A stretch of DNA of 64,000 nucleotides from Ustulina deusta. Taxonomy: Eukaryota > Ascomycota > Sordariomycetes > Xylariales > Xylariaceae. This document shows positions 24,574 to 36,780 of this stretch, one piece after another. Made by a program: the position numbers and the translations under genes. The stretch lies in the NCBI GenBank assembly GCA_023159155.1, contig JAJNNX010000008.1, positions 992,001 through 1,056,000 of the forward strand, given 5' to 3'. Positions within the stretch are counted from its first letter, which is position 1; every line of letters starts with the position of its first letter. The notes beneath the pieces were generated by a model that saw only the letters and a program-made list of their open reading frames with translations, searched no databases and was not told the origin of the DNA.

Positions 24574-27169
24574 ATGGCGGCTTCGTCTCACAACTTATTC
24601 CCTCGCTCTCCGACACGATCGTACGACTCTTCTTCAGTGTCCTCTGCTACTTCGCCTCGGCCTCAAGTTCATTACCTCAACAATCTAATGGGGCCAAACG
24701 TTAGGTCAAATCCTACACACACGCCTCAACCCATAGGGATACCGCCCCTGCCATCGGTTAGCCAATCCTCGTTCCAGTCGTTCACGCCAGTGACGGCTAC
24801 TTCGATCATGGGACGAGAGTCTCTAGCCTCGGGCGATTCGGTGGTGAGCACGCCAGGGCTTTCAAGTGCGCAATTGTCGGCGAACGCTCAGGCGCAGAAA
24901 CGAGCATATCGACAACGCAGGAAAGACCCCAGGTACGTATTACGCCCATTACGTGCCATGCCCCGTTGGATTTGTATCATCGCCTTGCTAGTTTCCGGTT
25001 CGAGTATCGACTAACTGCATGATGTATTGGTTTAGCTGCGATGCTTGTCGAGAGAGGAAGGTCAAATGTGATGCTACGGAGACGAATAGTTGTTCGGAGT
25101 GCTCCAGCCGCAATGTCAAATGCCAATTCACCAAAGAGACAAACCGCCGAATGTCGTCAATTAAGCAGGTACAAGATCTGGAGAAGCTGATGGAACGAGT
25201 CCGGAGGGAGAATAGCCACCTCAAGCGCAGTCTGGCTGAACGAACGGGTGGAGAGCACATGGACGTTGACGCCGAAGTCGCGGAACAGTTTGCGCTTCGC
25301 CTACCCGATCTGAATTCGGAACCGCGCAAGAGGAAGCGAGCGTCGACGATGCAAGATTATGCACGAGCGAGGGTGGGTTTTCGCAACGTGTCCAAGGGCC
25401 TCTTAAAGGCACCAGCGCCGTATCGTCCATGGCCAGAGTCGGCAATCTTCGACCAGGCCCAACCGCCATTGCCAGCGAAGCTAACTACAGACAAGCTTCT
25501 CCACTCGTATTACTCGGCTGTTCACGTCATGACGCCCATACTGCACTGGCCATCCTTCCAGCGCGACGTGGACAGGCTGTATCAGAGCAACGATTTGCGC
25601 CAAGTTCCGACTCCTTGGCTGGCGATGTTCTTTGCTGTCCTTGCAGTAGGATGCCTCTTTAGCACGGACCCAGCCCCCGATCGAACGTTGAAGGCAGGCG
25701 AATTCATGGAAGCCTCGAAGAACCTTGTGGATCCATGGGCTAACGACTACGTGTTGGACGATGTACGGGGCTTATTCCTGATAGGGGTCGCCCTGTACGA
25801 GATGAATCTAAAATCCGCTGCCTGGAAGTGGCTGGGAAAGGCGATACGATGTGCTCAGGACTTGGAACTGCACCTGGAGCTTGGGGCGCGTACGAGAGTG
25901 GAGGCAGATATGCGACGCAGAGTTTGGTGGGCAGTATATATATTTGACCGAACATTATCATTTGACATCGGCCGCCCGTTTATGATCGACGACAATGACT
26001 GCGATGTTGCGCTGCCCGAGCCTTACGACGACTATCTGTTGGAATCTGAAGGGCCGATACTGGCACATAATGCGACTCCTCCTCTCACTCAGTTCCTGCA
26101 TGCGATAATTAACGTTGTTCGATCTTTTACCGCCTTGAGGAAAGCATTTTCTGCTCCGATTATCGAGCGACCGCGACTTGCTACCTTTGACAGTCACTTC
26201 ACGGCTTGTCAGAGCCTCTTCCCCCCTGTCTTTGATCCGAACAACTTGGAAACCATCTCGCCTCATGTCCTTATGCCGATTGCCTATCTTTTAAGCGCAC
26301 GCCTTCACTTACATCGACATAATCTAATCCCAGCATGTCCCAAAGAGGCCCGTCTCGAAGCTATCGAACAATGCACGTCCACAGCATATGAGACGGCTCG
26401 TTTAATGGAGCGCTCTAGTGCAAGCCTCGCGGATTCGGCGACCACTCTTCTTGTCACGCATGTTTTTCGCTCGACACTATTTCTACTTTTAACCGGGTAC
26501 AGGGAGCAGGCCATAACTTGTCTCAGAGTCCTCAAATCCGTCCATGAGAGGAGGGATATAGCAGTAGCCTGCGGGCGTTATCTGTCATTTTTCGTCCATA
26601 CATTGCGGACCAAGCAGCACGAAGCCGCGGAACGTCTGCCCCGCCCACCAATCTCCAGTTACCCACCACAGCATGCCCCGGTAGACCCCAGAGCTATTCA
26701 GGACATTTTGTTGAAAGACGAGGAACTCCTGCTTTATGTCAGCGCAGACATGCAAGCCAGTGCCGAGACCGCGTGGATCTGGGTAGGGGTCGAGAGAGAC
26801 GCCCCTGTCTCACCTCCCGCAACGGCTAGAGGGATTGCAGCAGTCGAAAAGCGGACGGGGTTGAATGCCGATGAGCGGCAAGATTGGGGAGGCTGGGATA
26901 GTCTACTCGAGCTTGTCAGAGGGCTGGGACCGGCAACAGCACCGAGCACGATCCCAAACTATGGGTTAGCGACAGCACCACTCCCAACGCAGACATTACC
27001 CCCGATCGTCATGGAGCCAACAACAACAACAACCGCGACAACAACGGCACCAACCATCCCTCGGAGTAGCGCCACGGGGCCTGATAGTGCCAAGAATAGC
27101 CCAGCACCCGGCGGCACTAGCTCGAGCAGCCGAAGTACCGAGAGGATAAGCATTGCAAATATCATCTAA
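24574..27169 (+). CDS. Zn2Cys6 fungal transcription factor
   Basis: Two exons, 24574-24932 and 25036-27169, giving 830 residues. The intron (GTACGT...TTTAG) splits a Ser codon just before the first zinc-binding cysteine. Residues about 121-149 carry the binuclear cluster with spacing C-x2-C-x6-C-x7-C-x2-C-x6-C. A linker and a leucine/charged coiled coil follow (QVQDLEKLMERVRRE), the usual dimerisation element. A fungal-specific transcription-factor middle domain comes next, including KWLGKAIRCAQDLELH and RRRVWWAVYIFDRTLSFDIGRP, typical of that domain. The C-terminus is low complexity (Thr, Pro, Ser runs). The N-terminal 119 residues are Ser/Pro/Thr-rich and end in a basic stretch (QKRAYRQRRKDP) before the cluster. 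The frame also opens at 24466; 24574 is chosen because the preceding residues look like leader. The target genes are unknown. Confidence 0.88.
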
Positions 27170-29352
27170 GTTATACTGGATTCCACATACATATAGACCG
27201 ACTACCAAACGAACCTATTTTTTTTTTTCCTTCCTTACGAAACGCCTGACGATCGAACGCGAAACGTTGGTTTTCAAATTTTCGACCCGACAACAACATG
27301 GAGGGTACATGTTGAGGGGGTTGGCAAACGGCGAGGCATTGATATACGACTTGTGATTACGATACCCCTTCGTTGCATTGCGAGAGTACAAAAATCGGCT
27401 GAGCATTTCTGATGGCATAGACCAACGACTTGTTTTTCTCCCCTTCTTTTTCCTACCTCGCTTTCTCTTCTCCCGGGCGGGCTTCTGCAACCATGGCTCT
27501 CTCTACACGCTCTTAACTTCGAACACGATTTACACTCAGCACATCTGTTTTTACATTTTTCCTTGGACCTCCTTTTCCCTTCCATTTCAACATTCTAGGA
27601 CGCCAGCGATACCATTTCCCTTGAGATTCCAACATTTATTCTCTTCCTTTTTTTTTTTTTTCTTTCTACCAAATTTTTCTGTCACTTTCCAATCGAAGCA
27701 TGTTTTTTTTGTTTTCTTTCTTCTTGGCTCTATTTTCTGCTTTTCAAATATCGACATACCTGATGTAATGTGGGATTCAAATGCCTTTCTTGTGTAATGT
27801 AGCATATCGGTCGGCCAGGCGAAATTTTTTTTTTCAATGGGCAGAGCACCTTTGACGACACGAACGAGTCTCTGCGGGCCATGATTCACTCTCATGTTTT
27901 ACAGCGGAAATAGCTAGATGAACTGGCATGGCCAGAAAGGAGTCGTTAGTATTGCTGCATGTGCCACGATGTATTGGAGTGCCAGGCGAATGTCTTCTCT
28001 TGGTGGCGAAAGCCGGATCAGATACCCTGTAATATTATTACTTAAACTTAGTGTTAAGTCTATGGTAGACTTCACGACTGCCTGCTCGATTCTCCTGTGT
28101 GACTGAGTTTGATTATGTGTGGATAGATTGAAGTCTTGTAGGCCATAGTACGTCTAGCTACCTATAAATTAATCGTCTGGCTAGTTATTCGCCCAACATG
28201 GATTTGCTGGATTAATGGAATTTTATCTTGCAGTTTACTATGTTCGATATGAGCTCCATGGTGCCTTTTATTTTACTATAGGTTAAAGATGGACACCGAT
28301 ATCAAGACCAATAAATATATCCTCGCATCACAGTTGTAGGAAAATGGATCCCAGAACCATATACCTCCTTATGGTATAATAATAGCACAAGAGATTCGAT
28401 CAGATAGGTAGATGGAGAACCGTACAAACAGAAGGCATATGATATTTTCCCAAATACCCACCTTGTCATGGCCTAAAAATAGGATAAGCGCCACGTCCGC
28501 AAACAAGTCGCCTGTTGTAAGGATGGCTTAAGATGACCTGATGTGCTAGATAGATTTTTAACACTGCTCTCGGAAAGTGGCTGGCCAGGCCAAAAAGATG
28601 TTGTATTGGACATGGAGGGCTCCATAGCATAAGCCTACCAGCTACTAAGTAAATACAGTGCTAGCCTTACACCTTCCTCCCTACACCTTACACCCCTTGA
28701 ACCTGCCCACTCTCTCTTGCTATGTATAATCGCCTACCGTCCAACGATCTCAGGGTAGCTCGATAGGTGCCTATATCTATATTAACTTCCGGGGGGGACT
28801 CCAGCTTCTGATGACGCTTACATCTTTCCTTTGAAGAACAATAAGTAGGTACTTAGCTTATAAAAAATAGTGGGCATGATTTGGGGGAGAGGAGACTGGG
28901 CACCTACTCTCATGAGATATATATGACTACATCCGTGTATGTACCTATGCCGGCGCACCGTTTAAACCTTAACACCGATACCCTATATAGGCATATTCGG
29001 CTCACAAATAGTGGGTCCAGACCAATAGCCGGGCCAGTCTTCAGTGTTCTCGGTCTGCTGTATGCCATCTAATTTAGGTGCTGTGCAACCAAGACCTGCA
29101 TGGCGACTCCATCATCATACCTGCTTGACGCACATGCTGTCATGCTAGCGCGGCCGTGAGCCTTGACCTCTGTTCTTCTCGTGTCTTTGCTTTTGCGGTC
29201 TCGCGCACTATCCACGGTTCTCGGCTCCCTGCCTTCCCTCTGCCCCTTCGTCTCTGTCCTCTCCGCCCTCGGGACCTCGATCAGTTGGTCAGTTAGTCAC
29301 GCGAGCGACACCACCAACAGGCGCAAGCCGAGATGCTGACCTGTGATGCGAC
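27170..29352. other. Intergenic region with pyrimidine-rich stretches
   Basis: About 2.2 kb between two genes on the same strand. From about 27420 to 27740 the plus strand is strongly T/C-rich, including a T run near 27646-27661. Apparent frames across it are artefacts of that composition (Phe/Leu-rich or, on the other strand, Lys-rich). The first part may be the 3' untranslated region of the regulator; the pyrimidine-rich stretch near 29160-29280 probably belongs to the promoter of the next gene. Confidence 0.5.
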
Positions 29353-32300
29353 ATGGAGCCCGACCAAGCTGCGCCTTTGCAAAGGAGCACGTCGCAGATA
29401 TCGTCGCTCTCCGCCCGGAGCAGCAGAGGCCCTGCCAGCCGTGCAAAGTCCCGGTCGCGAAGGCTCGCTTCACAGCCCTCGAGCTCTGCATCGTCCATCG
29501 CCGCCTCGGACAAGTCGCTGACCTCGTTTCCCTCCTTCTCCCCCCAGCAGCCCCAGAACGACGCGGCCCTGGGGCCAGACACATGCGCCGACTGTGTTGC
29601 CACGCCATGGTCAGACCCCCCGGCTGACGCCGCCTCGATCGTGGAGAGCTTGACGACCACCGACACCACCAGAACCCCGCGCAATGCCCTCTTCGAAGAC
29701 GCCCCTGTTGCCCAACGAAAGATTCCTGGCGTCCTCCACCTCGCCGAGCCTGAGCACATTGAACGACTCCTGGCCAAATATGGCGCCGTCAATCTCGTCC
29801 GCCAGATCGCCGAGGACTTGGCCCAGCGCGATCTGCAGATATCGAATCTGCGGAGAAAGGCCGATGCACGCGAGAGAGCACTGAGAAAGATAATATTAGA
29901 GTGTGGATTATCAAATCTAGAGCTAGAAAAGAAGCTGCGCTCGGTAGAGCAGGAGCTGAAAGCCCAGGATCAGTCAAAACGAGGCCAAGATGAGGGTCTG
30001 TCAAATATGATGAGTGATGCCATGCGTGATACACTATCGCGAGCAACATATGCGGGCCTAGGCATTGATAACGGGACCGACGCCACCATCAGGGCGAGTG
30101 GGCCAAACACGCCCAAAGAAAACAAGGGAACTATAAAAGCATGGAAGGAGTATTTTTGGGGTGCTGGCACGGGGAGGAAGACCAGCCGGTCCGCAGACAT
30201 GAACGGCGAAAGGGCCAGGACGGCCATACGAGTGCCCGTAGGAGGAGATCGAAGGCCACCCATCCAGGAGGACCTTTTTATGCCACCGGAGGCTGCATCT
30301 ACACAAAACTCTAGTCGAGCTTCGAGTATCTACTCCGGACACGGGGCGAGAAAACCGTCAGGTTCGCTTGCGAGCATGGCTCTACAACTCGTTGCTGGTA
30401 AGACTGCAAACCGCGCCGATTCTGACTCTCTAAGGGGACGCTCGGATTCGGTGCGACAAGAGGGGTCTTTGCGGACGTCTTCAGCCGCGAGTATCAGGAC
30501 CCGCGGATCAGTTCGTGCGAACTCATCACAGCCAGGGCCTAAGGCCCTGATGTCTATGCGTCGGTCTACGCCTACCGCCATAAATTTAGTGAAGCGATCT
30601 CAGAATTACGAAAGGCGGGAAGGCCTAGGGGCATCTGAAAATCCAGCAGACACGAGACCAGATAACTATGTCCCGGTTGAGATGGACACTATCTTCTCCC
30701 CTGAGGGACAACCACCCACCTTGACCCATATTTACAACAATTTCAACAACGCTGAGTATCTCACCGATAAATTTGGCTTCATTTATGACCAGCGCCGGAA
30801 GATGAGACAACGGGAAGCCGCTCAGGTAGCGGCCCAGATGAAACGTGGTAGTCGGGCAGAGATGCTGACAGGTGGAAGATCTGGTATTTCCCCTAATTCA
30901 CTTGACGATAGCGCAAGCTCTACTCGCGAAAGTGGTAGTGATGGTCGCCCGGGTACACCAAATTCTGCTGAAGACGTGGTGGAGCAAGGAAGGCCAAAGA
31001 GATGGCAGGACTATCTTAAGATCGCAACTGTTCCGACTGAGCTTCTTTTGCATACTCCTATTGCTACTTCTACCATGGAAGTGCTTGAAGGTAACGACCC
31101 GCCGAAGTCACCCGGTTTGATCACGACCAATGACCGTGGTTTTGTTCCACCGGCCAGTAGTGCTACGGCGGCTTTGAATAGTAGCTCAACTACCAGAGAA
31201 ATCGAGGAGGCGTCTGCAACACTTGTTTACGAAGATGTTGAACCGGTCAAGCTTCTACTGCAGCAGCTGAGCGACGTTCATGATGCACTGCAACGAGAGA
31301 AATCTATTCGATGGAATGAATTCCTACGTAAAGTTCGAGCAGAGCGTAGAAGAGAGGGAGAGGCTGCTGCTGCCGCCGCAGTCGCAGCCGCAGAGGCTCG
31401 CTTTCAACAGGCGCCCGTTATGATTCCCGAGGCGAAACTTACGGATGGGGAAACAATCGGTATCGCGGATTTAGGGGTCAAAGGCAAAGTTGGCCGAGCT
31501 AAATGGAACGAGTTCCGATCTCTTGTCCTTGGCGGCATTCCAGTTGCGAATCGGCCCAAAATATGGGCTGAGTGCTCGGGTGCCCTATCGATACGCATAC
31601 CGGGATATTATGAAGGTCTTGTTTCGAAAACTGATGCAGAGGATGACCCAGCAGTGATTTCCCAGATCGACATGGATGTCCACAGGACACTAACAGACAA
31701 TATTTTCTTCCGCCGAGGTCCAGGGGTTACCAAACTCAGCGAAGTGTTGAGAGCATATGCTCGGCGAAACCCGGAAGTTGGGTACTGCCAGGGCATGAAT
31801 CTCATTACAGCTAACCTGCTACTTATCATGCCGTCTACAGAGGACACCTTCTGGGTTCTCGTTTCAATCATCGAGCTTATTTTACCTCGCGGCTACTATG
31901 ACCACAGCTTGATGGCATCTCGTGCGGACCAGAACGTCTTGCGACAATACGTTGCAGCAGTGCTTCCGAAGCTCTCCCAGCATCTAGAGAACCTCTGCAT
32001 CGAACTCGAGGCTTTGACCTTCCAGTGGTTTCTTAGTGTTTTCACAGATTGCCTCTCAGCCGAAGCCCTCTTTCGCGTCTGGGATGTGGTACTATGCATC
32101 AGTGATGGCTCTACATTCCTTTTTCAAGTTGCTTTGGCGCTCTTGAAACTGAATGAACAGCGGTTGTTGCAATGCGATACCCCTGCCGCAATTTATACGT
32201 ATATCAACCACCAGATGACCAATCATGCAATTAGTATCGACGGCTTAATTCAAGCTTCCGAGGGTCTCCGAAAAGTAATAAGGAGGGAGGAAGTCGAGGA

Positions 32301-32583
32301 TAGGAGGAATAAAGCGATCGAAGCCGAGAAACAGCTGATGAAGGAGCGTGAAGAACGTGCAGTGCTATCCCGTACACAGAAGTCAACATCTGCACCAGCT
32401 CTCATTACCGAAACCAGTGCTTCTGCGATATCTAGTCCGACACCTAGCGCGGTGCAGATAGATGTCGGAAATGGCAGCATTGCGAGTCTAAGTGCCATCG
32501 ACGGTGACGAGGAGGTGGATGTGGGCTTGAATACTGCGACTCCCATGCCAATCGAACAGGAGGCGCAATTTGGACTTGGATGA
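29353..32583 (+). CDS. TBC-domain Rab GTPase-activating protein
   Basis: A single-exon gene of 1076 residues. The N-terminal quarter is Ser/Pro-rich, followed by a predicted coiled coil at about residues 130-210 (AQRDLQISNLRRKADARERAL). A long disordered region follows, then a second charged helical stretch (KVRAERRREGEAAAAAA), and the TBC domain at about 725-960. The domain starts with GGIPVANRPKIWAECSGAL. The two catalytic fingers are present: Arg778 in IDMDVHRT and Gln813 in GYCQGMN. Later blocks FQWFLSVFTDCLS and RVWDVVL are also in place. TBC proteins speed GTP hydrolysis on Rab proteins and so regulate vesicle traffic. The Rab partner cannot be read from the sequence. The C-terminal tail is a charged helix (REEVEDRRNKAIEAEKQL) and a Ser/Thr-rich end. 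No intron is evident, unusual for a fungal gene this long but not rare. Confidence 0.92.
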   Translation: MEPDQAAPLQRSTSQISSLSARSSRGPASRAKSRSRRLASQPSSSASSIAASDKSLTSFPSFSPQQPQNDAALGPDTCADCVATPWSDPPADAASIVESLTTTDTTRTPRNALFEDAPVAQRKIPGVLHLAEPEHIERLLAKYGAVNLVRQIAEDLAQRDLQISNLRRKADARERALRKIILECGLSNLELEKKLRSVEQELKAQDQSKRGQDEGLSNMMSDAMRDTLSRATYAGLGIDNGTDATIRASGPNTPKENKGTIKAWKEYFWGAGTGRKTSRSADMNGERARTAIRVPVGGDRRPPIQEDLFMPPEAASTQNSSRASSIYSGHGARKPSGSLASMALQLVAGKTANRADSDSLRGRSDSVRQEGSLRTSSAASIRTRGSVRANSSQPGPKALMSMRRSTPTAINLVKRSQNYERREGLGASENPADTRPDNYVPVEMDTIFSPEGQPPTLTHIYNNFNNAEYLTDKFGFIYDQRRKMRQREAAQVAAQMKRGSRAEMLTGGRSGISPNSLDDSASSTRESGSDGRPGTPNSAEDVVEQGRPKRWQDYLKIATVPTELLLHTPIATSTMEVLEGNDPPKSPGLITTNDRGFVPPASSATAALNSSSTTREIEEASATLVYEDVEPVKLLLQQLSDVHDALQREKSIRWNEFLRKVRAERRREGEAAAAAAVAAAEARFQQAPVMIPEAKLTDGETIGIADLGVKGKVGRAKWNEFRSLVLGGIPVANRPKIWAECSGALSIRIPGYYEGLVSKTDAEDDPAVISQIDMDVHRTLTDNIFFRRGPGVTKLSEVLRAYARRNPEVGYCQGMNLITANLLLIMPSTEDTFWVLVSIIELILPRGYYDHSLMASRADQNVLRQYVAAVLPKLSQHLENLCIELEALTFQWFLSVFTDCLSAEALFRVWDVVLCISDGSTFLFQVALALLKLNEQRLLQCDTPAAIYTYINHQMTNHAISIDGLIQASEGLRKVIRREEVEDRRNKAIEAEKQLMKEREERAVLSRTQKSTSAPALITETSASAISSPTPSAVQIDVGNGSIASLSAIDGDEEVDVGLNTATPMPIEQEAQFGLG

Positions 32584-35356
32584 TGTGAAATCTGGAGTCG
32601 TTATCGCGGACACTTGCAAGACAATAGTGGTCGCTTGTTCACATCCTGGCGTCTTTTATGGTTTGGTGTTTGTAGAGTTGTACTTGTCGTGATACCCCAA
32701 TACACCGCCCCTTTTTCCCGCCTGTTCTACTTGACTTTTACGGTCGGTACCGCGCGATACGGCTGGCGGCCCATATTTTTGCATATATACCACAAATATT
32801 TGCTGTTATAGAGAAAGATTTGCTACCACCATCATTTTAATCCAGCCAATAACGTTAACTATGTTTTTTTCAACGAGTGTCTTAATTGCAAGGAAGTCAT
32901 GAATTGGTCGGGACCTTATTAGCATAGGAAATATTGTAGCCGGCTGCCATAGCGCATCTTTCGCTTTAGGTCCATAGCCTTGGCCACAGTATCTGTTAGA
33001 GAAGTGTTTCTTGGGACGATGAGGACGTGCAGGTCCAAAAGTGTTTCGGGATCAACCGCGCGGCATAGAATTTGAAGAAGGAATAATTAGTCAACAGAGC
33101 CCCTACCATCTCATCGTTCAATTTGACCACGGGCTTCTCTAGGTTCCTAAACCTGGCCATGGCCGGGCACGTCTCCCGAGCATCCGCTTCGCCCCGCCCT
33201 TGGTGCCCTGCACTATGCTGCTGTGTGCCCCGACATCCCGGTTCGCTTCGACTGCTGAGCGCGCAGGATGGATCGTCGTCGAACTCACGCCTCGCAGCCT
33301 GAGAGCATGGGGTTCGATCCTGGCGCATAGCTAGCTGTAAGCCGGAATCAAGTTTCATGTCGGCTGCGCGAGATGCTGCTAGGCTGCGATGTAGGGGTCT
33401 ACATACGAAAAGGTAGTGTTCCGTGTTGATTTCCAAGTGCGGTAGTGGAGACCTCTGATTTGATTTTCTGGGGCTTGTCGAGGAGGACTCTTCCCGGCGG
33501 ATAATACTCTCGCCATCGCTGTTCTCCACGTCACCGCCGCATGCAAGGGAATTGGGTCAGCGGAGGCTGCTGTGTCTGGAATCGGGGGAATGTACTGGTC
33601 GAGATGGATATATGCTCTTCGCAAGTCGTGAGGACTTGCTGGGGAGAACATGTGTAGAGCGAAGAGCATAGAAAAAAAAAAAAGGAAAAGGCGAGGCTTG
33701 TAGTCATCAAGCTTTTTTTTTTAACTTTCCCTCTCCCTTCTTTTACTATGACAATTGGTTTACTGGTAATTGCGCAGCTTGTGCGAAGGGTGGACAGCGG
33801 GAAAACTGTGCACATGTTTGTTTATCTCGTCGGTGAATAGTTGTTAGGGTGACCGCCTTGCCGCTATATCGCCTCCGAAGCCTTCCACCAAACCTTCGCT
33901 GCGATAGATAGGTACTCAGTTGGAGATTCTATCACTCCTATTGCTCAAAGTGGCGAAGGATTTCGATATTATGAACAATTCAAGAGAACGGATGGTTGGG
34001 CAAAGCTCAAATAGGAATTTTCTCTCGTGGTATCAAAGAAGCTATAGCCATTTGGATATGCGTTATATCCATGCTTTCTGTATTTGGGAACAGAGAAAAA
34101 GCCTGCATCCGGTCAAAGATCGGTTACTAAGGGATCACAGGACCTTCTTCCTATCTGAGGCTTTAATTGGAATACTGAAATTTGACAAAACGTACCCCCG
34201 AGGTGAGAGTCCAGCATTTTCTAGCTGGAGTCTTTAGAAAAGCTTCGCCGGCTGGGGTTTTGTCAGGGACCAGGGTCACAGGAGGATAGAAGCTACCGCT
34301 ATGGGCTTGTATTATAGGATATGTTTATATAAAGGACTAACTCCCCTCCTCCCCAAAAATACTGGAAAAGGAGAGACTAGGAATCAATGATATTGAGCCC
34401 TTATCCATATTCTCTCACCTACTGGTGACGTACCTGTGTCCTACCTCTACTCTGGAACCAACACTCCTGAAAGGTTTCGAGCAACCAATACCTTCCTCAG
34501 TAAGTTCTGAGCCAACAAAACGAAACTTCACATTTCTCCTGTAGCCATTTTTCTCCCGATTTCGCTTTCCAGTGCTGATAGAAGGACGCATGGGGTTTGT
34601 TAAATTAGTCGGTAATACCTTCGATCTGAATCGGGTTTTTGGAACAGGCCTACTTAGGAGTTTATATAGCAGAAGCTAAGGACATGGCGAAGTATAAATG
34701 GACCAAAATAGTAACAAAATATGAAGGAAAGCTGTCAGACAAAACTGGCTGAGTGTAAAAGAAGTGGAGAAGGAAGGGGAAAGGAGGACTACACTTTTCC
34801 CATCGAAATAACATGAGGTCGTTTGATCTATCTGGAATTCGGTGTGCTTTTTACATCGTCTCCTCATCTCACTAATATCTTTAGAATCGACACGCGTTTT
34901 CCCTCCCCCTTTCCCAACCCGATTTCATCCAGGTCAAGATCCGGAGACAGGGGAGCCTTGGGATCTGCCCCAACCCCTCTTTCGAAACAACCGGAGACGA
35001 TTTATCCTTTGCTCCAGAATCCTACTGGAAGATGCGCTATCAGCAGTTGGGGACATATCTAGGAAATAATTAGTATGGTCCTTGTAGACCCATGACACAG
35101 CTAACAGTTATAGACATGGAAATAATTGGCCAATAGTCCTTGGAGACACATGGGGGTCATGCAATGCTTTTCTGTCGGGTGACTACCTATATCACATCTA
35201 GCTTACGGGAGTGGATATAGTGGCATTCTGTAAATATAAATATCTATGGGTGAACCCCCCATTGATATTTAGAAGGTTCAGGAATCGATTGACCACTCTA
35301 TTGAGTCCTACCTACGACCTGCCTACTGCCTCACGGCAGACGAGTCTACCTACCTA
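32584..35356. other. Intergenic region entering the accessory stretch
   Basis: About 2.8 kb, increasingly AT-rich to the right. Short frames at 33920-34237 (+) and 34823-35069 (+) show no family features I recognise; they may be degraded coding sequence. An imperfect direct repeat of about 60 bases occurs between roughly 35066 and 35165 (two copies of an AAATAATT...CCTTG-GAGAC pattern). Confidence 0.4.
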
Positions 35357-36780
35357 TCCACTCCAGGGCCATTACATCTGACATTCTTGACTGCAAAGCC
35401 AGTGAGGATTTCAAGCACCCCTAATCTTGCATTTGTGTTTACCGGGCAAGGCTCGCAGTATGCCGAGATGAGCAGAGAATTAACTCAGTGTTATGCTCTT
35501 TAAGCCGGTCCCCTAGAAAATAAACAGCACATTCGCCAGGTTAGGATCTATATAGTTAGTGTTTAGTATACAAACCTTTCTATATAATATAAATCTTACA
35601 AAATTAGTTACGCTAGTTAACCGCGTATAACAGACAAGCTTTCTAGCAGCCAGAATATCAACAGCCCAGACCGCAGTCAGCCTCCCTGGTCCGCTCTTCA
35701 GATCGCTCTTGTTAACCTGCTAAAAAGTATTAGTGTAAGACCGATCGCTGTAGTAAGACACTCATCTGGTGAAATAGCCTGTATTAATAGCCCTATTAAC
35801 TTAACACTTTCGAGGTCGGAATAAGTTATTAACATAGTAAATGAGCATTTAGACAGAAAGGAATCTTGCACACAAATTAAATACTAGGGTGGCATACCAC
35901 TCTCAATCCACGCTGTCCATTACTGCCGAATACCGCGAACCTATTAGCTCGCTAACGGATAGCAACCATCCCTATAGTGTCCTCCGTTATAGGTAATAGT
36001 ATCACCTCGCAATCTTTACTCTCAAAAGCCCATAACTGGGCTAACAACTTAATATTGCCTAGTCAGTTTTCCAAAGCGTTAGGGGTCCTTTCCCAAGGCT
36101 TAAAGTTACCTACCCCAGATCTCACCAAGCTTGGGCCTCACTTAACTCTCCGTCGACCTATACTAAACGCTCTAGATCATTATACAAAAGAAAAAAAAAA
36201 GATTCGCTATAGCCACACTCTCCATAGAAATACGTCCGCACTACAGACTACCCAAAAGCTTTCCGGCTATTTATTTTCTTTGGGCTACTTAGTCTCCATC
36301 GCAACAGTAAATCGACAGCCTCCCACTAGAAATAGGCCAACTGTCCATAATACCCTTTCGGCCCCTCACACAAGTATTCAGCCGAGACATGGCTTAGTCG
36401 AGACTTCAGGCTTCGTTAGCATGTTCCTCATAAGGTCGACGCAATATTTTATGACTAGAACCCACTGCGGCCAAAATAGAGAAAATTTTAAACAGGGAGT
36501 CAACACCATAAAACTAGGGATCATCTGGTAGGTAAAGATACAGTTATATATAGAGCACCCGTCTAATATCAAAAATAAATTAGGTCAATAGTCCAGTCCT
36601 CTACCCGGTTATTAGTATAGCCGTTATAGCACTTAAAACAGCTAAGCAATCATACCTGCAGAACCGTCAACTCTCAGGGCACTTAGTCAAGGAGGCAAGT
36701 CTCCCCAGCCCCATCGTAGTCGGAAGAACTTGGGAGGAAAGCACCGAGACCATGATAGAGTTGTGACGAGAGAATTTTCT
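35357..36780 (+). pseudogene. Decayed type-I polyketide synthase fragment (acyltransferase domain, linker, possible dehydratase trace)
   Basis: Several pieces on the plus strand, in different frames and broken by stops, match a reducing fungal PKS in order. At 35399-35503 the start of the acyltransferase is clear ([16 protein letters not shown], then SREL). At about 35635-35830 comes the region around the active serine, [16 protein letters not shown] then RHSSGE, where the family has GHSxGE, so the first glycine is lost. At about 35977-36400 is the end of the domain and the linker (HNWANNLILPSQFSKAL, LGPHLTLRRPIL, TLHRNTSALQTTQKL). At about 36650-36780 a dehydratase-like trace may be present. 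Ketosynthase, reductase, ketoreductase and carrier domains are not seen. The piece is enriched in TA-containing stops, as expected from repeat-induced point mutation or simple decay. It cannot make a working enzyme. Confidence 0.85.

Noticed and set aside
27378..27797. Plus-strand Phe-rich frame of 139 codons
   Set aside because: Created by a T/C-rich tract; the opposite strand is a Lys-rich mirror image.
33295..33330. GGTTCGATCC sequence resembling a tRNA T-loop
   Set aside because: No matching A box, anticodon stem or acceptor stem could be found at the right distance on either strand.
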